64,000 nucleotides of DNA, taken from assembly GCF_017562075.2 (NCBI RefSeq), contig NC_054082.1, forward strand, positions 10,245,050-10,309,049, in the 5' to 3' direction. The notes below the pieces were generated by a model. The model had not been told where the DNA came from. It worked only from the letters and a program-made list of their open reading frames with translations, and made no database searches. Below, one piece after another: positions 24,751 to 36,900 of this stretch (the first letter of the stretch is position 1; each line of letters opens with the position of its first letter). This DNA is from Anopheles merus. Lineage: Eukaryota; Arthropoda; Insecta; Diptera; Culicidae. The translations under genes and the position numbers were made by a program.

Positions 24751-26380
24751 AAAGGGGTGGCAGTGCTGGTGTTGGGTGCGAGCGGGTTGTCTAGAGGGTT
24801 TGTTGGGAAGGTGTAAAACGGAACCAAACGGGGACCAATTTACGATCAAGCACTGCGCGTTCAACCGTTCTAGTACCACCAGCATCTCAATGCAATCCCG
24901 CGTCAGCAAGAAAAAAGACACTACGATCACGACACATACATACTCTCACGCACACACCTACACACACCGAGGCACCCGGGAGAACATACTGCAAGGGCAA
25001 AGGATCTCATTATGCCTGGCGAGGGTGTCGCTAAAACACCGATCACCGACCAACAACAACAACAACAACAACTACCCAACACCTCACATCATAAATCCAC
25101 TGCGAACAGAAAAGGTTTGTGAACGAGTTGTGTGAGCATCGTCGTAGATCTGCTTCAGAGAGCGCTGTGGGGTTGTTTGGCGGGTTGCTCATTATTGCAT
25201 TTGCATTAGAAAGCATCCCTAGCGAGCAGAGCGAATGTGATCGTTACTCTTAATGCTTTTCGTGTGATGCTTGCTTGGTGAGCTTAAGCGTTTGTTTAAC
25301 ACATCTGCAACCGTACCACACGCTTTCAAATATTTGCATGCTACCGTACAGGTTTTTTTTTGCGCTCCCAACCGCTACAGTACGAATATTTATGCGTCTA
25401 TGCTGCACTCACTTACAAAGCGGGCTTATGCTTAGTAACGCAAAAGAATGATTGACCTTTTCTGCACCTGAACCTAACTAATATGATCTTTCTTCCCTCC
25501 CTAGGCTCGAAACTGAATCGACGGAAAGACAGACAGTGAAAACATGGTGCCCGAAGCAGTCAACCCATATCCCAACTGGCACCGGTTGAACCGGATGCAC
25601 ACTATTGCCGGGACAGGCGCTGGAGATGTCAATGTGATTTTGTACTTTAAGTAATAGTGACTTCTTCCAGCGCGTACGTGTTGTCTGTGTGTGTGTGTGT
25701 GCTGGGGTGTGTTTGTGTCCTTTAGTCATTAAATAATTTAACACCGAGCTTCACGTAGCGGTACGGCCAAACGAGATCGATAGCGATGTTACCGGTGTAA
25801 CTAAACGGGTCCGTTGGGTGTGGCATGATCGAGAGCTTCGTTCACGGTACGAGCAACCAGGTACCAATAATTTCTGCCCCATCGTGGTGGTCGTAGTGAT
25901 TTTAGTGCCAAATTTTAAGCAAACACGAAACCCGTTCTAGTAGGAAATGCCAGCCCATCCCGGATCTAGGAGGGATCGGCGAACAACAAATGTGCCTTAT
26001 TAACCTCCTTCTCCGCTGATCAGTAGTCACAGAGAGTCAGACAGGGTTATGTTAGCGATAGTGTAAGCTTGTTATGTTGTCGCTGTTTTTTTCTTCCTGT
26101 TTCTTGTTTCGTTACGTATTTTAAACACTCAAAAAAGAAAAGGGCAAATGGTAAATTATTTCTCGCTCCGTTCGTAGAACTGACCGGCAGACAGAACAGA
26201 GCGTGTCTGGTACGCGCGCTGGGCACAGCATGATTGGTCGGTGCGTGGCGCGACCGGAACCAGGAAACTCTCCTGCCTGTGTTGTGAATGAGGGTAGTTT
26301 TTAAACTTTAGCAACGTAAGACAGAAAGCTGTATAAAGATGATCAAAATAAAAGACGTATAGTTTATGAATTATTTAAAT
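24751..26380 (+). other. ClC 3' untranslated region
   Basis: About 1.6 kb follows the stop codon without another gene. It includes a CAA repeat (about 25052-25071) and a GT run (25685-25702), and ends at a canonical poly(A) signal. The extent is inferred from that signal. Confidence 0.65.
26347..26352 (+). terminator. Poly(A) signal AATAAA of the ClC gene
   Basis: AATAAA, the first canonical plus-strand signal close to the convergent gene boundary. It is followed within 30-50 bp by T-poor then A/C-rich sequence. It lies 95 bp from the opposing perilipin signal. Confidence 0.6.
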
Positions 26381-26443
26381 TAAAAAAAAAACGCGCACAC
26401 TGTTCCATTCGTGTTTTATAGGTTGAAACGTTCATGCTTTGTA

Positions 26444-26449
26444 TTTATT
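26444..26449 (-). terminator. Poly(A) signal AATAAA of the perilipin gene (minus strand)
   Basis: TTTATT on the plus strand is AATAAA on the minus strand, about 215 bp after the perilipin stop codon. It marks the likely 3' end and shows that the two genes meet tail to tail. Confidence 0.6.
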
Positions 26450-26664
26450 CTTTTTTTTATAACAACAACAAATTATTACATATTAACGATCCACTTAGAA
26501 TCTAGTTAGAAAAAGAGCAACCTTGGCTTTCCCATTTGGATCGAGGTACTCAAGGGAAAGGGGGATTGTTTTGGTAGTACACAGTCTTGTCAGACTTATG
26601 TTGCCACATAGAGACAAACATACACATACACAAATACACACTCACACATACACACACACATAAA

Positions 26665-29464
26665 TTAGTACACGCCGTTAATGTTCGAATTCATTGGATT
26701 GCTGTTTGTTCGGGGCTGTATGCGTCGGCGAGGGTTTCCACTGGTGGTGATCTTTTCCGCCTCCAAGCGCCCGGAAAGAAAGACTGCCAAGCGTTCCTGT
26801 AAATAGATGCAGCGTGACAAAAGGATGTTACTGTACTATCAATCGGTGCATACGTAAAGAATCATTGTTTGGATAAAATTGTTACAATTCAAAAAAATAC
26901 ATTTTACACACAGAGCAGATGAACGTGTGGAAGATAATTTTGCAGCGTCCACTTACCACTTTCAACAAAAGCCAATGGATAAAATCGTGCCGATCAATGT
27001 TAGCCAGCGACAACTGACCGTGCTGAGGGCGGGAAGGCATGAGAGGGTGAAAAATTTGGAACCGATCGATCAGAACATGAACACGATACGTAATTTTGTG
27101 CATAACTAAAGGATTATGTTTTTGTCTTTGGCGACAAATGCTCATTGAGATGAGATGCGTTGGCTACGTTCCGCTCCCACTTACCAGTGCCAGGTTGGTT
27201 TGGTTCTGCAGATCGTCGTAGGTATGCTGAATGCGGTGCACGAGCCCGCTAGCCTCGGACAGTGTCGCCGCCTTTGCCTTCTCCAGGTGGACCGTCTTCA
27301 TCAGCCGCTCGGTCGCGAACAGGAAGTGATGCACCAGCTCGCGCGTCTGGGCGCGGACGGCTTTCGGGACGCGCGTGACCGCACCGGTGACAAAGTTGAT
27401 CAGGTGCACCATCTTGCGGGCGGATTCGCGCGTCAACAGTACGGCCACCTGCTCGAGCGTGCGGGGCCGGGCCTGATTTTCGGGCTCATCCTTGCTGAGG
27501 TAGCGCCACAGCTCGACGGCTTTCTGCAACGCCTCCCGTGGGTTTGTCGCGATCAGTTCGGCCGCGTACGCCACCACGTGGACCGCCTCGGTACTTTGCT
27601 TCTTCAGCGCGCTCAGCTCCTGGCGGGTGCGGAAGGTGAGCCGGCGCTTCAGCTTGCGGGACAGCTGCTGGCCGCGGTGGAACGTTTTCACGACGTGCAT
27701 CTCGTTCGAGTCGTCTGCCGTTGGAGCTGCGCCGCACGCTATATGGGAAGGTGGCGGGGAAGGCGGAGGAGGTTAATTTTGGTTGCATTCGGAATGTACA
27801 TGTACGTTTCCTCAGTAATCACTCAAAATGTTTTGTCACAATTGGAACCGAAAATTCAACAAAAAATAACATTTACAATGTTGATGGAAAACAAAGAAAT
27901 GAAGAAAAAGGAACCTATAAATACCGACCAATACGCACAGGGTACTGTTGGCCAGGGCCCATCCGATCATGCATGCTTGGGCACACAATCAGCATGCAAT
28001 GGCTGGTGGCGTGCAGTCCTATCATCCGTTCGCTTGGGATCACGCAGGTCACCGGAATCGCATGATAGCCGTGCTGCTGCCAGGAACGTGCCCGCCTCAG
28101 CGATACCGGCTGATAATCTACCAACATACATTCACTCACACACACACACACACACGCATACACTCGCAGCGTTCACGTACAAACGGCATACTTACAGTCG
28201 GGCTGATCCTGCGGTTCCGTCGGAAGGTACCGCTCGACGTATTTGTCACAAACGACGAGTGCCCCGTCGATCCGGCCAGCGGCATAGTTGGAGACGCGCG
28301 ATTCCAGCACGGCGTGGCCCAAATTTTTCATCGAATTAGCCCGCGACAGGACCGGCTTCATCAAATGATCGGACATGTATTCCTTCGTGTTCCAAAACAT
28401 CTACCAAAAGAAAAGGGAGCGAAGCAGAAGCGAAGTTTCAGTACGGTGCGCATCTCCCTGCGTTCGTGCCGCACCATCAACCGTACCATCTCGGGCGGAA
28501 GATACATCGAGGGTACCTTCTGCTCGACCAGATCGAGACTTTTGCACATGATGCTGTCCAGCTGGTGCAGCGGCCCCTGGATCATCTTGGTGGCCGGGCG
28601 CAGCGAGTCGATCAGTGCGTACGTGAGCGATTCGGCCGTCTCGAAGCCCCACGTCAGCAGGCCGTTGCTTGTTTTCACCCGCTCGTACACACTGCCGGCC
28701 GTTTTGATGCCGGTTTCCACTACCGGAATGCTGCTGAAGCGCGACAGCGACTCCATCTGCGGCAGGCCCGAGTGCTGCCGCTTTAGCTGCCGGTGCACTG
28801 AAACGATGAATTTGACCGACAGTAAGAAAACCGTACTGCGTAGCACTACCATCACCACGGCGTGGGCACGTGCACAATGTGTGTTGATGCTGCCGCCTAC
28901 ACTAACCCATCGTTCCTCTCGGAGGCTCGAACTTTGACAGCTGCTTCTGACACTGGCACGGATGCTTTTCCCTACGCACTTTATCCAATTGTTGTATCCC
29001 CGCCGAGTGGGACACCGGGTGATCGTGATCGTTTGTGCCTGCAGGCGGACGGAAAGTCAACTACGAAACGGAACCGTCTCCAGCTAGTGTGTGCAACCGT
29101 CGACCACAAACGCCCGGTAACGACTGACGGTCGGAAATCGTTGCCCGCCGGTGATCATCCGGCGATCGTAGTGCGGGCCTCCAGAAAGCGCCCATTAATT
29201 AAATTGATAAGCAACAAATTCAGCCGTACGAATGGACACGCGGATGCGCTGCGTTTCGGCGTCGGTCGCGTTCCGGAAAGATCATGTGAGTACGTGGGGT
29301 CATGCGGGATCAAACCGACGGGCGGCGGGCGCATCTTGATGGTGGCGTGAATCAGTTCCATGGGCAGCACGGCACCGGCTGGATCACAGAGTACAAAGGG
29401 CGATACAAAGACGATCCTCACCGTGTTTGAGTTTTTTTGGAGGTAGTGTGCAGCGTGGCTTCAT
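26665..29464 (-). CDS. Lsd-1: Perilipin / lipid storage droplet-1 (PLIN family)
   Basis: Lipid-droplet surface protein that controls storage and hormone-stimulated lipolysis in insect fat body (family role). Predicted minus-strand exons are 29464-29422, 28797-28487, 28400-28196, 27738-27185 and 26796-26665. The phases agree throughout and give 414 residues; Drosophila Lsd-1 is about 430. The PAT-type N-terminus has SSIPVVETGIK and SVYERVKTSNGLL. Next come YLPPEM-MFWNTKEYMSDHL, a repeat-rich middle with SRKLKRRLTFRT, the conserved DEPENQARPRTLEQ, and LLTRESARKMVHLINF. The end is FLSGRLEAEKIT...NINGVY, as in Drosophila. RRLTF and similar basic-Ser/Thr sites are possible PKA targets. The first exon (14 codons, MKPRCTLPPKK...) is inferred from a GTGAGG donor and exact phase match. 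A start at the internal Met 28756 (MESLSRF) is the alternative. Confidence 0.93.
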
Positions 29465-30296
29465 TGGAGTGATCTAGCATTATTGGGTGTTGTGTAGATA
29501 AGACAGAAATATATTCAAAAAAGAAAACTACTCATTTTTAATAGATTATTTGGCTGTGCTGGGAGCCTCTACAGTTCAAAGTACATTCTTGGTACTGGGA
29601 GGAAAAGACGAATATTTTGTAACTCTCACATCTGATTACGAATGGGTTAAGAAAGGTCATTCGGGAAACGAATGTCTCCATCATTTTTTTAACAGCTACC
29701 GTAAAATAAAAGATTAGGGCTTAAGTGATTTTTTGCCGCATCAACGTACAAAGTTTGAACGGAGTGCGGTATAATGCTTAGCAATTGATTGTGTTGATGA
29801 CGGGTAATTTTCAGGTTTGCGCGTTGATCATGTGCTTGATCGCCTCAAGTTCAGAGGCAAAGTTAGCGAGACAAAACAACGCAGATCTACTAGATAGGAA
29901 TTCTGCATAGTTGTAGTTGTGCAGCATTAGTTCGCTTCACTATCGCTTATTCTGTGGCATATGCTTGATTTATTGCATTTCTATTGAATTTTAACAATTC
30001 TTGTATAACTATTTTATGTCCGATGTGAATTTCAATCATCAATTCAACGACGAAAACAACGTTAAATAAACAAAAATCCCTTTTGGTTCGCGAATAACGG
30101 TTTTTATAGCATTTCAAATGATAATTTTTATAGCAGCCCGCCATGCAACCAACTTTCACGAACCGAACACTGCGACGTAAACGGAGCGGTTTTTGGGGCT
30201 GTCAGCTGTGCTTGACGTTCTGTGCGTCAAACGAGGTGTTGTTGGTCGATCGGTGTTGGGAGAAAATCCGCATCTCGATTCAGGGGAAAAACAAAA
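29465..30296. promoter_or_regulatory. Divergent intergenic region between perilipin and NDUFC2
   Basis: About 830 bp separate the two start codons, so the promoters of both genes must lie here. The left two thirds are AT-rich. The last 150 bp before the NDUFC2 ATG are more G/C-rich and probably hold its promoter and short leader; a CAGCTG E-box lies near 30202. No TATA box is evident. Confidence 0.45.
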
Positions 30297-30836
30297 ATGT
30301 ACGGCGGAAAATCACCCCAGGAGCTGCTTTCGGGCTCGTTCACGAAATCCTGGCTGCACGACAAGTGGGCCCCGCTAGTGGGTAGCGTGTTTGGATTCAT
30401 CGGCGCTTGCTACGTCAACTATGGCACCGGCCGTCCAGCGCTCAGCGGTAATGTGTTGTGTTTCGCGCAGTTCGCCCTGTGATGTAACGTTCCGACCGTG
30501 AGGATAAATAGTCTAATATCCTGGCTGTTTTTGTTTCGTTTCTCTGCAGGCATTCAAAAGCACATCGCAGCCGCCCTAGCCGTCGGTGCCGTGGCCACCA
30601 TGGCCGACAAGTGGCGCGATGCTCACTTTGCCGAGAAAGATGCCACCTTCCGCCACTACATTCAGCTGCATCCGGAAGATTTTCCTACCCCTGGTTAGTA
30701 ACACTGTCCTGCAGGAGGATGGTGCTGCCTTGAAGAAGTGTTGCATTTGTTGTAACTAACTAATTTGTATACATTTTCTCTTTTAGAGCGCAAAAAGTAT
30801 GCCGATGTGCTGGAGTACTGGCAACCCATCCGTTAG
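30297..30836 (+). CDS. ND-B14.5B: NADH:ubiquinone oxidoreductase subunit C2 (NDUFC2, B14.5b)
   Basis: Accessory subunit of mitochondrial complex I, in the membrane arm of the inner membrane. It has three exons: 30297-30447, 30550-30693 and 30787-30836, both introns GT-AG and phase 1. The predicted protein is 114 residues, close to the 119-120 of mammals. Residues about 28-46 (VGSVFGFIGACYVNYG) and 52-68 (KHIAAALAVGAVATMA) form two membrane helices. They are followed by DKWRDAHFAEKDATFRHYIQ and the LHPEDFP motif typical of the family, and the C-terminus is YADVLEYWQPIR. There is no cleavable presequence, as usual for this subunit. It lies head to head with the perilipin gene. Confidence 0.93.
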
Positions 30837-30912
30837 GTTTACTTTCTCGTTACATTGACCCGCGGCCAACGGGATGCCGGTTTGTTGGTGACTAGTGTGT
30901 AGCGTGGATGTA

Positions 30913-30918
30913 AATAAA
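30913..30918 (+). terminator. Poly(A) signal AATAAA of NDUFC2
   Basis: AATAAA 77 bp after the stop codon, followed by an A-rich run. This is the expected spacing for a short 3' UTR. Confidence 0.8.
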
Positions 30919-30939
30919 AAAAGCCCAAAAAATCACTAC

Positions 30940-33900
30940 CCAAAGCTACGAATTGGTCGCGGCCTGTTGTGCATCCTCACCATGGCGGAAGGGTGCGTAA
31001 TTTCGACGAAACGCCGAAAGTGAGAAATATGGAAAGGAAATTGTGCAGATGGGTCGTTGAAATTACAACAAGAAAACAACTGCAAACCCGTCGGTTTGGT
31101 TTCAATTTGCTCCTCCACCCTTCCTCAAGCAGTTTCACATTTGAAGCCTTCCGCTTTTATGTCCGCTGCATCTCGGTGCGTGCTTGAAAGAAGCTGATTG
31201 TCCTAATTGCTCAAGAGCTAAATTATAGCCATCGTTTGATTGGTGGATTGATTCGCACCATCAGGGGTCATCAGCCGCGCGCTGAAGCGGTCCCGGCCGA
31301 CCGCTGAACTGAGGCACCCATTAGCAGCGTGCGTTAATACCACCGCACTCTTTCGCACACTTTAGCCGCATCGTTCCAAATTCAACGATCCGAAACAAAT
31401 CGTAACGACGATCATAAACGAGATCGTTAACACCGTACGCTTGATAGCATCTTTCCTGCCAAACCGGGATGCTTACTTTCCCCATTTGGGGTGGGGGGTA
31501 GGTCAGCGAGGAAACGAACAGAACCGTTGAGGAATTGGGAACAAACTTCTCCTGAAACGAAGCTTACGATTCCGTTTTCTTCTTTGGTTCTATGTTCGCC
31601 TAGCCGAAAAGGGGGACAACAAACCGAGCGGTTCCATCCCATTGTGCGCCCCGTTTTGTGCGTGCACGGTCGCGCAAAATTTTCTACGCAGCCTCATCAT
31701 CTTGGGGCGGAAGGTGCGTATGTTTTTATTCCTTCTTTATATTTTCTTTCCCTCTGTTCTGGGTGAAGAAGGGATCGAAGGGCGTTGGTGTGGTGCGTAT
31801 TCTTCTTTGCTTTCCCGCTTCTCCACACATGATTAGTTCCAGCTGAAACAGCGACAAGGGAGGGCGAGCGCGCGCGCGCACGCCACCCCGTTGGCAGACG
31901 ACGCTTGCAGGTTGATGAACTCACGCCGCGGTCGCGCATAGATGAAGCACGCCAAAGATTACTGACCGCGGGCCGCTCGCGCGCGCACACACAGATGGCT
32001 ACACTTCCTTGGACTGGGCAGAGCTGGTGAACCTGTAAAGGGCAAAAGCTTAACAATTGTGGCAACTCATGGAACTTATCCACTCTGTGTGTTTGTGTAC
32101 GGGTTGAAATTGAAATTTAAAACCCATTGCCCACGTGCATGTGTGTGCCTTTCTGGTTAAAGACGCACCATCTCTCATCGCGCTCTGGTAATAACCGGCC
32201 CGCCCGTTCCGAAACGATTCTCAGCTGCTGGGGAACAATTACAGCCGCAAAAAAAAAGTGTACGCACATCCGAAACTGCCTTTCCTTCTTTTGCGCGGAT
32301 TAAATCGCTCGGCTCGGTAAATGAACAATTTAAAACCTTTAAACAGTAACTAGGCCGGCGGTCGTAAATCGAATGGAGAAGACGCGGTTTTGTTTTTCTC
32401 GTTCACTCTTCCCAATCGCAAGACTGAAGCTCGCTATTTTATGCTTCATTCCACCGATAGTCGGATGCCCGCGGGTGGGCGCACACGCATCGCAAAGGGG
32501 AGAGAGGGTGGCATTAAGGATTGTCTGGGCCGGATTATTGTAAGCTAAAAGCGCGAGAGCGAGTGAAAGAAGCTGCTAGGTTCGGGGTGGGGTGGTAGCG
32601 CATTTTCAAGGTGAACTGCATTCTGCAATAAAACTTTCAAAGAACGAATTATACGAATGCAACCCACCCTAGGTGAAGGCATAAAACGCACACAGTGCAA
32701 AAAGAAGATTAAATCTCTGTGGGCTGGAGATGGTTGCCATTTTTGGGTGGCTCGCCAATGGTAAATTATTAATTGCATTGCAATAATAATGTATAGTATT
32801 TTTTGTACCGGCTGGCGTATAAAACGTTGAATATAATAAAAAAGTACTCCTTAAGCCGTGTGCTATAAAACTGGCTATCCCTCCAACGAGTTGGCACGTT
32901 GCTCATGAGTGGGAGACTCGTCTGTATTGCACTGCCTAATTTGCCTGGCGTATTGCATAGCTTCTTCGAGAAACGTACACATGCAGCGGGTTTTAAAATT
33001 AGCTCCCCAGTTCTACAACCCCCACAGCAGTATGCTTAACCCCTCCTTCTCGCCTCGGCGATACCAAAAGGGTAACTTCGCGGGACTTAATTTATTGCAC
33101 CATTTTTGTTTTTGCTTCTTTGAAACATTCCTTCTTCAACACTCCCACCTAGTAACGTTCGTTTCGTGCTTTTCTGTCTCTACTACCAGCATCATCCAGC
33201 TGGCTTCCAGTTCCGTTCGTCGTTCATCACCGCCAACATCACGTCCATCAAGCCCGGTACGATCGGAGGGAAAGGGGGCAGCAACCCAGGAAGGCACTCG
33301 GCTGATTTACTTCTGCTGCATCGTGGCCAGAGCCATGTTTTGTGCCGCTGCAAAACATTCGATTCGGCAGGGGGAGTGCGACGTATTTTTAGAACTGTTT
33401 TGCAGTGCAGTAAAAATGTGGTAAGTCAACTTGGTTCCTCGGGACACCAGTTATGACTCGGTATAATAAATCGTTTTCGATAAAATGTATGCTATTTGCC
33501 ATTTTTACATCTTTATTTGGCTGGCATTGGTTGTATACCTCCTTATGTGTTTTTGTGGGAAAATAATTGCACATAGTTTACATGGGGTGAACAAAAAACG
33601 GGTAACATTATCGAAAGCAGAAGACTACTTTAAACACCAGAGAAATCCTTGACGTGTATTGGACGTAGAACGCTTTTACGACCGTTGAAATTCAACACCG
33701 ATCCCAACTCTAATGCTTCTAATACCTTGGTGTCCTCGTCAGTCGGTTGATAGCACTACGAACGTATCATTAGTAAAACCCCCGTTAACTACCCGCCGCG
33801 ATACGGTATCAAATTACGCGCGAATCTACATAAAAGCCTGTCGGAAGCTCAGCTTCTTTCACGCTTCGCAGATCACACATTGATGAATACGCTTGTTGAC

Positions 33901-36900
33901 ATGTGCACTTGCACATGCCGCTGTCTGCCTTTTCGGCAACATCCTTCGCCAGATGTCCGTCGCAGTGGAGTTTCTTCACCATCCGACGACCATATCACTA
34001 CTACCACCATCACCACCCGCTGGACGAGACAATAATTCCTTAATTTATGGCAGTATGGCCTCACGCCGTCATAATTCACGCGCATTCCACATCCGACGCC
34101 ATTGGTGCGACAGATCGACGCGATCGGCGTGTCGGGTCGGGCTGAGGACGACGATGGTTCCATTATTCATGATCGGAATGTGTTTTTTTTTCTTTTTCTT
34201 TTCATTTTCTCTCCTCCCGCTGAGGTGCTGCGTTGTAATTGCACTTGGCATTCCCCTTTTCGTGGGGCTCACCCCAACAGAGCGCGAGACTCAGGCGATC
34301 CAGCATCGCTAGCGGAGGAGTGCATCTCGCAGAGGGCTCGCACGCTTCAGCGGAATCTTGCAGCTCCGGTACACGATTTTTGCCCCATCATGGGTCCAGG
34401 ATGGGTAAGATCTGGCAGCTAAAAATAACCTTCAATATTTAGCTCGATCTCTCGAGCTGCATAAGAGAAACGCACGATCGCGCGATCTGTTTGCTGGTCT
34501 GGCGGGAGGGGGGCGACGTTCCAGAACTCTAACCCACCCACGGATTGTGGCACGCGAGCTTCAAGGTTGCTGGGCGCGACTTTGTGGCGCAAACTGCGAG
34601 ACTCAGGAGTAGTATTGAGTGTTTCTCTGTAACAAGATCTTACATTCTGCTTCAAACGATCAGTTGCTTGACCTTGATCGTTTGGCTAGGGCCCGTATCG
34701 ATGTTTACGATTCATTGCAGATTCGTCTTCTAGGTGTCTGCTTTGTAGAAGCAAATCGCAAACATCTTTAGCCCTTCGATTTCATCCTTTTCATCTAGAA
34801 GACATTCAAAGATTGGCAAGATCTTCAAGTAAAAACTCTTTTACAACATACTTTTCAAGCCTTCAAAATGTTCCTTTGGCTTGCCCAAGTGACTCCAGCG
34901 ACGATGGCTGACTAAAAAAAAAAAATTATACCAACCCAGCAGGTCCTCTTGAGCACATTAAAAAGATACCAAAACTGTCTGTTAGTCCGACGCCTCACTC
35001 CCATTAAAAAAGCTGCTTCTTCTGCTCAGGATATACGCACAACAATCACCAGCAAACGAATACCCGAAAGCTGCTGAAAATCCGCTAATTTATTGACGCT
35101 ACCGGAATTTGCAGCGACCCAATGTACCCGTCCACCGTTCTTAGGAAGCAGCTTAGTGCCATGTTTGCGCCAGTCGTCCCAGCTACCGAATTGTGTGTAT
35201 GGACACGTATTTTTCCCTCCTTTTTTGTTGTTCTACACTCCGCTCAAACGCGCAGCTGGGCAATTTGGTTGTCCAGACAGTAACCGAACAAAAAAAAAAG
35301 GTTTAAAAAAACGTAGACATTTGTTTGAATCCTCGATTAAGTGTTCGTTATGTTGAGTTGTTCTTGTTTTGTCGTTGGCGGGTTTCGGGTTTGTTTGCGC
35401 GTTTAATTTCCGACGCTTGGCAGTACCGAAAAGCGGTGGCTGATAGGTTGAAATGTGTCTGGGGTGGTTAGCGAAGGTAAGCCCGGTTCGATTGGTGGAC
35501 CCTGGAGCCGAGCCACAACAGCAGCCCCCGTGTGACCGTTCGGTGCTAATGAATGTGATCATTAAGACGTCGCTAGCTACCGAAATACATAAACTGTTCA
35601 CCCTTGTTTTCTTCACCCCATGGTACGGTACGGGGCTAAAGGTAGCGATGTGCCAGAGATGAAGCCGATTTGGGAAATGGTGTTGATATGAAAAGCAAAC
35701 AGAAGAAATGTAAAGATATTTGTTTGCCCCGTGGCCAGTCTTATCTTGACAACGTTTCTCAGTTTTCAATCTGTTCTGGGCGTTTTTTCTCGCTTAAACC
35801 ATCAAAACGCGAGTCCCACCGATCGTACGTTCAAGGCCGCACGGTTCCATTCCAATCGCTTAATGCACTCCGTTTGCCGACTTCTTGCACTAGAAAACAA
35901 TACCAATGACAACCTTCCTCCCCTAGCCAGCCTCTTGAAATGGTATGCAAAGCAATCGAAATGGATCGCTCGCGTACAGGCCCCGCGAACACACACGAGG
36001 AAGTGGGACGCGCGGAAGGCCCCGACTGATTGACGGGCGTGTGTATACAATCAATTAACAACCGTCCGGCTGGGGCTGGGGAAGGTCCGGTGGGACAGAC
36101 CATACGGCGAACTCAAACGCAAACAAACGGTAAAAATCGACCGTCCGCAAGCGGCTCGGATGTGGCCGCATTCGCCATCTTGCAATCGTGCAACCCACCG
36201 TCGTGCAGCACCCCCTTCCCAGTACGCGTTCCACTTTCACTCGGGGTGGGGCTGGAAATTGATAAACAAATCACTCGTCAAACGCGAGCAGGCGAGATTT
36301 GTAAGATGCATCGTTCTCGCCTATCTTCTTCACTTCCTTACGGTTCGCTCCAGTCGGATGGAATTTCCACCACAGAAAGGGCGTGCAGTGTTTGGTGACT
36401 GCAATCAATGCAATCGTTCACAGCTGGCTCATTGCCGTGGGGAGCATCAACTGGGGAGCATCACCCGTCTTCCGCCAGCTGGGACCGAACAGAAAGAAGG
36501 AGAGCGTTGCTCGGTTCACAATGGTCCCATTTCAAGGGTTTTGTAGCAATGTGACAGAAGTTATTGATGCGTTTTCAATTTATGCGAATGGTTTGAATGG
36601 GTTTGTTGATGTTAATGCATATACATTAAATCGATTTATAACTTGCATTCAACTGTTCATAAAAAAACCCTTACCAAACTGCATCGTAAAACCGAATCGT
36701 TGGAACTGATCGTACGTGCTTGCGGGATGCAATTGCATTTCTCTCCTATTCCCTTGACACTTGGTGCAAAATTGTGCTTGATTGGCATTCCATGCCGATG
36801 TGTGGTTGTGATGATGCACAAAACACAACAAACCACCATGTGGTATCATTTCAAGCGCACAATGGTATTGTTTATTGTGGCGGAAAAGAAATGCCGCTCT

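Noticed and set aside
27155..28937. Plus-strand frames of 394 and 329 codons across the perilipin gene
   Set aside because: Antisense to perilipin exons and introns, with frames running through microsatellite sequence. The minus strand explains the region fully.
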